Assembly: GCA_003990745.1 (NCBI GenBank)
Contig: RBNI01004598.1
Coordinates: 1-13,777 of the forward strand
DNA from: Jimgerdemannia flammicorona
Taxonomy: Eukaryota > Mucoromycota > Endogonomycetes > Endogonales > Endogonaceae
Direction: 5' to 3'
Length of the DNA: 13,777 nt
Shown in pieces: positions 6,571-13,777 of this stretch. Within the stretch, counting starts at the first letter, position 1. Every line of letters starts with the position of its first letter. The notes under the pieces were generated by a model, which saw nothing but the letters and a program-made list of their open reading frames with translations, ran no database searches and was not told the origin of the DNA. The position numbers and the translations under genes were made by a program.

Positions 6571-8826
6571 ATGCCTTTTGAACTTTTCTCGCATGGCAAT
6601 ATTTTCGGATACAATGCCGACTTGAATGACCTTGACGGTGAAGATGAGATAGACCAAACTGATGCGACTCCCGGTGCTGATGCTAATCCGACTCCCGGTG
6701 CTGATGCTAATCCGACTCCCGATGATGGACTGCGTTTCAATTATTATCAAGACGTGTTAGTATGTCCCTACTTTATTACATGCAACCGAAACCGACATCA
6801 TCTCACGCGTGTCTATCGTATAGTTATCGGCAATTTCGTGGTATTCATGCAACATATATTGGAGAGAGAACCAATCGCCCACCTGGAGACTGTAAGTATA
6901 GTTCCTTTCACTCCAATACTAGTTAACAACTATTAATCGTCCCTTTTAACAAAAACACACTCCTCCAGTGCATGTTGGTATCATCGGTGCTGGGATGGCA
7001 GGTCTCTTCTCCGCCCTCATCTTAAAGACGGCCGGAATCCATGTAACTGTTTTCGAAGTAAACGATCGCGTAGGAGGGCGAGTCAACACACACTACTTCC
7101 CCAGTGAGGAGACCCAAAAGTGGCAGTACGGTGAATTCGGTGCCATGAGGCTTCCTTACAAAAACGCTGAACATGAACTTGTGTTCAAAGTCATTGACTA
7201 TTTGAACAAGTTGAACAAAAAGGATCACCCAGACAGACTTATCGATTTGGTTGAATTCATAATGACATGTGATAAGTATGTGTTTGACGGCAGGGAGATG
7301 GGTAGTTTTGCACGACTCTAAAACGCAAGCTTACACCTTCATTTTCCTTAGCGGATTCACGTTCTACAACAATAAGATGTTGACGAACAAAGAGGCTGAC
7401 GATTCGCCTGATAGGATAGGTTTCCCCTCGGGTGTCCTAAATTTGTGGAATAGGGCCATCGCCATATTCATCAAAAGATTACAAGTCAACTTCAATTTGG
7501 GTCTGTGGTTCCTTAAAAAGTTCGATTCGTACTCAGTTCGTGGATTTCTTGCTGCACCACCATTTTCTTTCTTAAAGAAAATAAGTCAAGAGTGGATTTC
7601 CTACATTGAAACATACTATTCCGCCACGGGTTTGTTCCGTTTGGCTTTCGTCGAAGCCGTTATTGATGGTAAGTGAAAGACGATTGGCCAGTCCTTGCAA
7701 TCCTTGCAATCCTTGCGCGATGCTCACATACGATAATTTTTTTTTTTTTCTAAAGCTTATACTTTCTCGGCAACCAAATGGAAAACAAGTAATTATCGGT
7801 TATCTACTGATCGGCACCAACATCCTGTGAAATGTTTCTGACCTCGCTTTTGCTTTTATTTTATTTTATTTTTTAAAAAACAAAAAAAAAATAGTTGTGG
7901 GAGGAATGCAACGCTTACCTGACGCTTTCCGTCCCTTCCTTGGAAATAACATCAAATATCGGCACTCTGTGCAAAAGCTTGAGGTATTGCCAGAAAACAA
8001 AGTCGGAATCACGTACACTACCATTCAGGACAATCAACGCCAATTTCCACCACTCAACGGTGGACAAACGAACACCGAATCCTTTGACCATGTTATTGTA
8101 ACCTGCCCTCTTGGTGTCGTCAGACGCTGGGACTTGCCTGGTAAGTGTTATACTGTTCACTGATTTTGCATTTCATAATTATCTTGTGATTTAATTTTCG
8201 TTGTGTGCACAGAATTCAGTCTTCAGAAAAGAACCGCCATCCGTTGCCTGAATTACGATAACTCCACCAAGGTCTTCCTTCAATTCCGAACGCGCTTCTG
8301 GGAAAACGGCACAAATCCCATTGAAGGCGGCAGTAGCAATACGGATTTGCCAATTCGTACAATTGTCTACCCCTCGTACGGGATACATTCTGGTGAACCT
8401 GGTGTGTTGCTCGTTAGTTACACATGGGCGAATGATGCCGCAAGGTATGGTGCCAATTCCGATGAAGATATCGCCGAGCTAGCTTTGAGGGACGTCGTTA
8501 AGATTCACCGTGACGCCAGAAGTGAATACACGGGTCGTTATGGTGTGCATTATTGGTCCACAGATCCAATTTCCGGAGGTGGTGCATTTGCGCTCTTCGA
8601 ACCTGGACAATTCACTACCTGGATGCCACACATCAAGAAACCCGAATTCAATATCCATTTCGCTGGTGAGCATACCGATGTTCATCACGCCTGGATTGTT
8701 GGTGCTTTAAATTCTGCCCTATTCACGACCTGTAACATTATGGTAAAAGAAGGCCTTGGAGAGTTATTCCGTAAAGTTACCGAACCATTCACCAACAAAT
8801 ATAATGTACCCGATGAATATCTCTAA
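6571..8826 (+). CDS. Flavin L-amino-acid oxidase-like amine oxidase, seven exons
   Basis: This is a predicted FAD enzyme that would oxidatively deaminate amino acids or amines and release H2O2. Exons: 6571-6755, 6824-6891, 6969-7275, 7352-7668, 7756-7788, 7895-8140 and 8213-8826. All junctions are GT...AG with matching phases and sum to 589 codons plus TAA. Landmarks: an acidic N-terminus with a TPGADANP repeat (residues 33-50), FNYYQDVYRQFRG, the dinucleotide-binding HVGIIGAGMAG (86-96), DRVGGR (117-122), a W...IVGGMQRLPDAF segment, HVIVTCPLGV, KVFLQFRTRFWE, YPSYG and the C-terminal FAGEHTDVHHAWIVGALNSA (from 535). These are L-amino-acid oxidase signatures, and the length fits. The first donor, GTTAGT, is chosen by phase and is weaker than a nearby out-of-frame GTATGT. 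The start is the first ATG giving a full frame. No signal peptide is evident. Substrate is unknown. Its bases are less GC-rich than the genes at 11.5-13.6 kb. Confidence 0.85.
6666..6725. repeat. 24-bp coding minisatellite in oxidase exon 1
   Basis: GACTCCCGGTGCTGATGC plus ATCC-type ends forms a 24-bp unit present as two identical copies (6666-6689, 6690-6713) and a partial third beginning GACTCCCGATGAT. In the oxidase frame each copy encodes TPGADANP, making a flexible acidic linker. Identity of the two copies suggests recent slippage. Confidence 0.9.
7692..7717. repeat. 9-bp tandem repeat in an oxidase intron
   Basis: TCCTTGCAA occurs about 2.9 times in a row inside the intron upstream of the 33-nt microexon. 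It is pyrimidine-rich and could affect splicing, but nothing shows that it does. Confidence 0.7.
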
Positions 8827-8834
8827 GTCAGATA

Positions 8835-8840
8835 AATAAA
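8835..8840 (+). promoter_or_regulatory. Candidate polyadenylation signal of the oxidase gene
   Basis: An AATAAA lies 9 nt after the TAA stop. Fungal signals are loose, so this is suggestive. The position supports the stop as the true gene end. Confidence 0.4.
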
Positions 8841-9240
8841 GTCATTTGGAGTGGTTTCGATCAAGTACTTTCAAATCAGTTGCTTTGAGAGTGCCAATGT
8901 GAAAGTGGCCCGATTCAACATGCTACAGGTCCATATGGGTAGCCAACTTTGAGAATTCATCTCAAAATTATATATTCTTGTCAGCCGGAAGCAAATATTA
9001 GCCCGTAATACAAGTTGTAACAAGAATTACATGACGAGCGAACGACTTCGACGAAAACACGAAAGACGGGTCACGTGATTGGTGATGACGTCACGAAATG
9101 AAAAGACAAACCGCAGCACGCGAATGCAGCAGGTGTTTGGACAGGACTATGGACAGGACACGTCCAGGCCAAACAGATGTAACCTGCTGAATGCAGCAAG
9201 TATTAGTTAGCCAAATGCACCAACTATCACATCAGCAATG
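8841..9240. other. Gene-free spacer with palindromic sites
   Basis: No coding sequence is seen. A CACGTG E-box (9072-9077) and a perfect TGACGTCA palindrome (9086-9093) lie 14 bp apart, and an inverted repeat follows at 9127-9189. With no gene start next to them, a regulatory role is unsupported. Confidence 0.5.
9127..9189. repeat. Fold-back sequence with direct flanks
   Basis: CAGCAGGT at 9127-9134 is the exact complement of ACCTGCTG at 9182-9189, and the inner GTTTGG pairs with CCAAAC. Between them GGACAGGAC is repeated directly. GAATGCAGCA flanks the structure on both sides (near 9122 and 9189). It could be a tiny decayed fold-back element. Confidence 0.5.
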
Positions 9241-10159
9241 AATCAGTTTTAGCTTCAGTTTAATTCTTATTCACACAATCCTCTAAAGTGTTCTTATAAT
9301 GATACCTAAATTACTCTAGATTTCTGACTAAACACCAGAAGAGTAGCTAACTTCTGAATTATTAAACTGGTATTCAAATCCTTGAGCTTTGAATTACAAA
9401 TAATTCAGTCTACATATAAATTAAACTCACTTAATTGCAGTTATAAGAAGAAGAGATTAATTATTTTATTATAAAGAAATATACTTACTTAACTTAGTTA
9501 AAAAAGAGGAAGATAAGAACAGAAGGCCTTTTGATTGTAATGAAACTCAAATTTCTAATAATTAAGTTATTCTGTTGAAAGCTTATTAAAAATTAATAAT
9601 AATAGAATATTAAGTCAAATTATTATCAAGAATACTCTTTTCTATATTAATAGTTAGAACTTAATATTTGATAAGAGAAAATAAATCAGACTCTTTAAAT
9701 AACTTAATATTTAATCTATAGATAAGAACTAATTTAGTAACTACTTTTTGAAATAAATAGTATTATAAAAAATACTATCTGAGAATTATATTAGTAAATT
9801 ATTATTCAAATAAATAAAGAACTATATTATATATTTAAAAGACATTACTCATCTCTCAGAAAACTTCAAGTAGGATGATAATTTATTACTTTTATCTAAA
9901 GCTATAATAGTTAAGCCAGAATATATATCAAAATCTATAGTAATAATAGAATTTCTTGACTATATTTTTAAAAATAGAATAATAGTAAGTTAAGTAGCTA
10001 AATAGTAGATTAATTTCTTTATTTACTATTAAATAAATATATATCTATATTATAAAGAGTTTAATTTTATTAAAGTTATGAAAGTTGTATATTTTTATAT
10101 ATAATATAATAGTAAACTTCTATAAAGAAGATCTCATTCTTTTTAAACTATAATCAATA

Positions 10160-10161
<2 letters not shown>
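9240..10161. other. Second AT-rich, CpG-free block
   Basis: Composition matches 1085-2640: very high A+T, many TpA steps, no CpG that I can find, and no coding frame. It is best explained as a RIP-degraded transposon. It stops abruptly at the T77 tract. Confidence 0.8.
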
Positions 10162-10239
<78 letters not shown>

Positions 10240-10268
10240 TGGAAGTTCTGGGCCCCCCCCCCCCCCCC
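10162..10268. repeat. T77 tract followed by C16 tract at a composition boundary
   Basis: 10162-10238 is an unbroken run of 77 T. After GTGGAAGTTCTGGG, 10253-10268 is an unbroken run of 16 C. The T tract marks the edge between the AT-rich block and normal-composition DNA. Seen from the minus strand it is a long poly-A following normal sequence, so a retroelement tail is possible. Exact lengths of such runs are unreliable in assemblies. Confidence 0.85.
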
Positions 10269-10652
10269 TTGTCCACCCAAAATACATCTGCGAGTCACAA
10301 CCGATTCCAGCCATCGATTTCATACTCCACTGTAACCTTGTAAACTTTTGCAAACCCCTCTTATCGGAAAGGATATGATTGACACCATCAAATAACGAAA
10401 GACTCCAAAATCGAACATTCGTGTTTGTAACCCAATACCAATTTACCTATATATAATTTCCGTATATGTCCAGATGCAGAAGCTTATGTAATTCGATTTA
10501 ATGGCGCACATGTAACATGAGAATGCAGACTGGCAATACATGCTCAACCAACACACATATCGTATCTATAATGATCGAACATTAAGAACATCTATATGGT
10601 TCTCAAAACTATTTGCAATTAATCTGATAGAGGCGTACTCATGCTTAAACGA
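10269..10652. other. Gene-free spacer downstream of the F-box fragment
   Basis: Composition is ordinary, with no coding frame, RNA gene or repeat that I can support. It may hold decayed 3' parts of the F-box gene read on the minus strand. Confidence 0.4.
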
Positions 10653-11156
10653 CTATCCGGCGTAATCGCACGGATGGATGAGAAAGATAGGATAACATAT
10701 GCATATGCCCTCAGTGCGTGCGGATCGGCAACTTGTAAAATCAAAACAGAAGCTAGCAAGTTGTGATGTTATGTCACGAGGGGTAAATGCCTTTAGACGC
10801 AGCCAAGCATGCTGGTAGCTTTTCGATTGAGGAATCAGCGAGAATCGGAAGATACATTGTGGTACGAGCCCGACGGAGACAGTAAGAACGAGCAAAATAT
10901 GTACATGTAATCCGTAGTTGGATTGGAAAATTTGACGATATTGAGACACTCCCAATCGGCATAGTCGAAACGATACTAGTGCACAACTGACAAACCAACC
11001 GTCAACGAAAGAACAGGCCACGCGCCAGACCCTGGATACGAGGGAGCAATTGTACAGCGGTGAAACCCCGACATGGTGGTCGAGGGCGTCGCGGCTCGGT
11101 GGTAGGAAAGTGAATATTGTGGCTAAAATTTCTATTGGCAGTATTGGTGAAGGCAT
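10653..11156 (-). pseudogene. F-box protein fragment (truncated or decayed)
   Basis: On the minus strand, ATG at 11156-11154 opens MPSPILPIEILATIFTFLPP, and after a short acidic stretch reads LYNCSLVSRVWRVAC. LPxEIL, IFxxL and CSLVSRVWR are the core of a fungal F-box, which binds SKP1 in SCF ubiquitin ligases. After about residue 55 the frame stays open for about 110 more residues but turns into cysteine- and aromatic-rich sequence without leucine-rich repeats or other substrate-binding domains. It ends at TAG about 167 codons in, short for the family. A frameshift or a missed intron after the F-box is likely; another frame gives a VSISSNFPIQLR stretch near 10930 that could belong. It is divergent from the amidohydrolase gene across about 410 bp. 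Confidence 0.5.
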
Positions 11157-11569
11157 GGTAACGGAGTGGAGGGAGGGTTCTGAGAAGCAAAAAATGCACA
11201 AACTATTCTTGTCATCCGACGCCGAATTTATATTCGGCCAATTCAGCCGTTACATGTTGGGAACTGTTTCGATGAGTCAAAGATAATAAACCTGCATGGG
11301 CTACCTGAGTCACAGCGCGGTTTTCTCATGTTAGAATCGTAGAAGGTAGAAGGGTAATATGTGAACCGTGCTACGTCACCGCTATTGTTCAACTCAGCCG
11401 GCACAGGGGTAGCCGTCACATCAGGCGTTCCGTAGGGTGGCGCATTTGTTCGGTCCCAGTCAATATGCCCCTCCTCCTCCGCCTCCACTCGATCCAAATC
11501 CTGATCACTATCATCTCAGTTCACATCCTCAATATAGCCCTCATTGATCCCAGAAGATTTCTGTCGTTC
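11157..11569. promoter_or_regulatory. Divergent intergenic region
   Basis: This spacer separates the minus-strand F-box ATG from the plus-strand amidohydrolase ATG and must hold both promoters if both genes are live. It contains a perfect 18-bp hairpin, GCCGAAT-TTAT-ATTCGGC (11221-11238). An in-frame ATG at 11465 would extend the amidohydrolase by 35 mostly hydrophobic residues; I treat that stretch as 5' leader. Confidence 0.45.
11221..11238. repeat. Perfect 7-bp palindrome with 4-nt loop
   Basis: GCCGAAT and ATTCGGC are exact inverted copies around TTAT, in the divergent promoter region. CGG-type inverted half-sites are the usual target form of fungal Zn2Cys6 factors, but the spacing and identity here are only suggestive. 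Confidence 0.6.
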
Positions 11570-12731
11570 ATGCCTTCCATTTCTAACACATCCTATGTCA
11601 CCTACATCAAGGGCACCATCCCGCTTCTGATCTCCGTCCCGCACGGCGGCCATTTGCATCCAGACTCAATCCCGGACCGTCCGGCCAAGAACGGTACCAA
11701 TACCAGAAATGATTTGTATACCCAGGAGATCGGGATTGATATTGCGCAGATGATCGCGGAGCGCTGGGAAGGGGCCGTGCCGTATGTCGTTATTTGTCGT
11801 TTGAGAAGGAAGAAGGTGGATGTGAATCGGGAAGTGAGCGAGGCGCGAAAAGACAAGGAAGTATTAAAAGCGTGGGAGGTGAGTTATGTTGGGACGGATT
11901 TTCTTTCATTTTTTTGGGGAGAGGATGGGCAGGGTTTGCATCTATTACTGTAGGGAGAGGATCCCAACTGATTTCGAACTGTTATTATCACTACTACTAT
12001 TATTATTATTATATTTTTTTCAACACTTTTCTAAAGGAATATCATTCATTTTTGAGCGATGCAGTAAGCAGAATCGAGAAGAAGTTTCAGTACGGGCTTT
12101 ATATCGACATTCACGGTACATTTCACGTTTTCTCGCTTTGCTAATCTATCGAAAAATCGACTACCCCAACGCCATTCATCCGCCCAGTTTAACTCAGCAA
12201 TATTTCCACACCTGGATGTCGCAAGGCCACGGCCACCCCGAGAACCTACTCGAACTCGGCTACGGCCTCACCGCCGCCACTCTTTCCCTCTCCAACCACG
12301 ACCTCGACGCCGACCCGACCATTGCAATGAACTCGACAATCAGCACCCTCTCCCACCGGCATCCGCACCTCGCGTTCTCCTCGCTACTTCGTGGCCCGCA
12401 CTCGCTTGCCGCCCATTTGGAACTCCCTTCGATCCCCAGTCCGAACTTTTCATCACCGACCAAGAACCAAACGTATTTCCGCGGCGGGTACAGCGTGCGG
12501 AGGTATGGCGGCAAGGGCAGAGGGATCGACGCCGTGCAGGTTGAGATACCTAGGGCTTTGAGGTGGGAAAAAGAGGAAAGGCGGAAAATGGTGGAGGATT
12601 TGGTGGCGGGGATCGGTTGGATGCTGGGGAAGTATTATGGAGTCGATTGGATGAGAGGACGAGGAGATGATGGATGGAGGAGTGAGAAGAAAGTGACGAA
12701 GATGAAAAAAGGACTGAAGGCAAATTTGTAG
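11570..12731 (+). CDS. N-formylglutamate amidohydrolase-fold protein, three exons
   Basis: Exons 11570-11878, 12037-12115 and 12226-12731 join in phase to give 297 residues. Introns are 158 nt (GTGAGT...AAAG) and 110 nt (GTACAT...CAAG). Motifs: IPLLISVPHGG (17-27), DLYTQEIG (48-55), KKVDVNR (81-87), LYIDIHGHGHPENLLELGYG (124-143), FRGGYSVRRYGG (214-225) and AVQVEIPRALR (232-242). The PHGG loop, DIHGHGH and the late Q-E-P-R strand match the N-formylglutamate amidohydrolase-like zinc metallohydrolase fold, whose bacterial members release glutamate or act on formyl-amino acids. Fungal members are uncharacterised, so substrate is unknown. Splicing after DIHG removes about 37 codons of open sequence and restores the motif. 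The start follows the family pattern; 11465 is the alternative (332 aa). GC-rich third positions resemble the next gene. Confidence 0.8.
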
Positions 12732-12973
12732 GGCGTTGTGGGCATTGGCATGATTTTGTTATGGAATAGATGTACTTAATATAAAATGTTAATAATCGCT
12801 CAAAGTAAGGAAGGCAAAAGACCCCGACGTGGACGTGGCAAATATATCAGGTGACATTCCGCGGTTGGGGATAATCAGGCTAGACTGTGCCAAGCATTGC
12901 AAAAGAAAAGAAAAGAAATAGTGGAAATTTGACTTTATCGCCTCTTTGTGAGCAAACCCAACCCTACCACACA
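12732..12973. promoter_or_regulatory. Spacer and probable leader of the ubiquitin-like gene
   Basis: This 242-bp gap between two tandem genes carries a GAAAA-rich purine stretch (12900-12916) and a C/A-rich run directly before the ATG at 12974. No clear TATA box or coding frame is seen. Confidence 0.4.
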
Positions 12974-13633
12974 ATGCCAGTTCTCACCTTGCAGCGCGTC
13001 GACACGCCCGACACAATCAACATCCACTACGAAACCGGCGGAGAGACCCTCGGGTGGCTCCGCCAGCAGGTCAAATCGTCCATCACACGCCGTCCCTTCT
13101 CCGAGCGCGTGCGCCTCGTCAAGCTCCTCCTGGACGACCAGATCCTGGCCTCCGGCGACGACGAAAAATCGCTGGACTATTTCACCGTCAGCCCGGGCCC
13201 GTGGCTCGTTCGTCCCGTCTTTGTGAAACCGAGGATAGTCATCTTCGTCAAGGCGCTGAACGGGAAGACGCTGACGTTCAGTGTCTTCCGCGAGGACACC
13301 ATCGCCGAGCTGAAGGAAAAAATACACGAGAAACAAGGTATCAAGCCGGCCCAACAGCGCCTCATTTACTCCAACAAGGAGTTGCAGGATTCGCTTTCAA
13401 TTTCCCAATACAATATTCCACGCGAGGCAACCATCCATCTGGCCCTCTCGCTGCCCGGCGGTCTTAATGCGACGACGCCGATTAGGTTTGTTGATATGAC
13501 CAATAGCAAGGGCCTCAAAACGCGCAAATGGGCGAAAGGAGCGCCCACTTGGAGAGTTGCAGCTCCCGGTCTGAGCTTGGAAGGTGGGTATTATGTTCAA
13601 CATGCAATACAGCCAACGCTGAAAAGGGCATGA
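12974..13633 (+). CDS. Double ubiquitin-like domain protein with altered C-terminal tail
   Basis: The 219-residue frame has a divergent ubiquitin-like region (about 2-83) and then a clear ubiquitin fold (about 87-163): IVIFVKALNGKTLTFSV, DTIAELKEKI, QQRLIYSNKEL, SQYNIPREATIHLALSLPGG. Counterparts of Lys6, Lys11, Lys27, Lys29, Lys33, Lys48 and the Ile44 patch residue are kept. Lys63 is Arg, and the LRLRGG end is replaced by LSLPGG, so activation and cleavage like ubiquitin are doubtful. A tail follows: FVDMTNSKGL, WAKGAPTWRVAAPGLSLEG. Such FVDxxNxxGL...APxWRxxxPGLxLEG tails normally continue into a cysteine-containing region. Here the frame ends in an unrelated GGYYVQHAIQPTLKRA. The next frame instead offers CSTC (13594-13605) and runs open into the duplicated oxidase segment. 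I chose 12974 because upstream in-frame sequence is leader-like. Confidence 0.75.
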   Translation: MPVLTLQRVDTPDTINIHYETGGETLGWLRQQVKSSITRRPFSERVRLVKLLLDDQILASGDDEKSLDYFTVSPGPWLVRPVFVKPRIVIFVKALNGKTLTFSVFREDTIAELKEKIHEKQGIKPAQQRLIYSNKELQDSLSISQYNIPREATIHLALSLPGGLNATTPIRFVDMTNSKGLKTRKWAKGAPTWRVAAPGLSLEGGYYVQHAIQPTLKRA

Positions 13634-13650
13634 CAAAGCTTCTTATGCCA

Positions 13651-13777
13651 GCTGGTGAGCATACCGATGTTCATCACGCCTGGATTGTTGGTGCTTTAAA
13701 TTCTGCCCTATTCACGACCTGTAACATTATGGTAAAAGAAGGCCTTGGAGAGTTATTCCGTAAAGTTACCGAACCAT
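13651..13777 (+). repeat. 127-bp exact copy of oxidase exon 7 (8662-8788) at the window end
   Basis: Every base from 13651 to the last base of the window equals 8662-8788, the part of the oxidase encoding AGEHTDVHHAWIVGALNSAL onward. Upstream of 13651 the two loci are unrelated: CATTTC before one and ATGCCA before the other. The copy runs into the window edge, so its true length is unknown. Confidence 0.98.

Noticed and set aside
6760..6823. Canonical-looking GTATGT donor for the first oxidase intron
   Set aside because: Its phase does not fit the next exon. The GTTAGT donor four bases upstream does, and it gives a family-like FNYYQDVYRQFRG junction.
10120..10353. Minus-strand frame encoding a long poly-lysine
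   Set aside because: It is only the translation of the T77 homopolymer.
12935..13354. 139-residue minus-strand frame opposite the ubiquitin-like gene
   Set aside because: It is a shadow of GC-rich codons; the plus strand has an unmistakable ubiquitin fold.
13582..13610. 29-nt GTGGGT...ACAG intron that would link the ubiquitin-like tail to the duplicated oxidase segment
   Set aside because: Too short for a normal spliceosomal intron, and it would remove the CSTC motif. A frameshift or join artefact is at least as likely.
1..13777. tRNA, rRNA or other structured RNA genes
   Set aside because: No cloverleaf-like or rRNA-like segment was recognised by eye; a covariance-model search could not be run here.

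Overview
The window looks like one piece of a filamentous fungal genome, most likely an ascomycete (Pezizomycotina), possibly a complete assembly contig. The grounds are: genes broken by short introns (about 65-160 nt) with GT...AG ends and phases that fit; long AT-rich blocks in which I can find no CpG, as left by RIP or methylation-driven decay; and fungal-style F-box, ubiquitin-like and N-formylglutamate amidohydrolase-fold genes. The placement below that level is a guess.

Layout. 1-1080 is CpG-poor non-coding repeat debris with an 82-bp tandem duplication. 1085-2640 is an AT-rich block with a decayed 30-bp tandem array. About 2984-4101 is a plus-strand wreck of a FAD-dependent oxidoreductase of the LodB/GoxB type, with frameshifts, a nonsense codon and one intact intron. 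4100-6060 is a mosaic of three families of diverged tandem duplications, with a 103-bp TA-flanked MITE nested in one of them. 6067-6332 is a second wreck, the N-terminus of a LodA-like (CTQ quinoprotein lysine epsilon-oxidase family) gene. 6571-8826 is an apparently intact seven-exon flavin L-amino-acid oxidase-like gene (589 aa predicted) that includes a 33-nt microexon. 9240-10161 is a second AT-rich block ending in T77 and followed by C16. 10653-11156 (minus) is an F-box gene fragment. 11570-12731 is a three-exon N-formylglutamate amidohydrolase-fold gene. 12974-13633 encodes a protein with two ubiquitin-like domains and a C-terminal tail that appears truncated or frameshifted. The last 127 bases (13651-13777) are an exact copy of 8662-8788 inside the oxidase gene.

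How the parts relate. In bacteria LodA is a lysine epsilon-oxidase whose CTQ cofactor is matured by the flavoprotein LodB, encoded next to it. Finding relics of both partners on one strand, each with a fungal spliceosomal intron, immediately upstream of an intact flavin amino-acid oxidase suggests a decayed fungal LodAB-type amino-acid oxidase locus in which only the flavoenzyme survives. That functional link is inference. The 127-bp terminal repeat may be an assembly-graph overlap or a second copy of the oxidase 3' end; sequence alone cannot decide.
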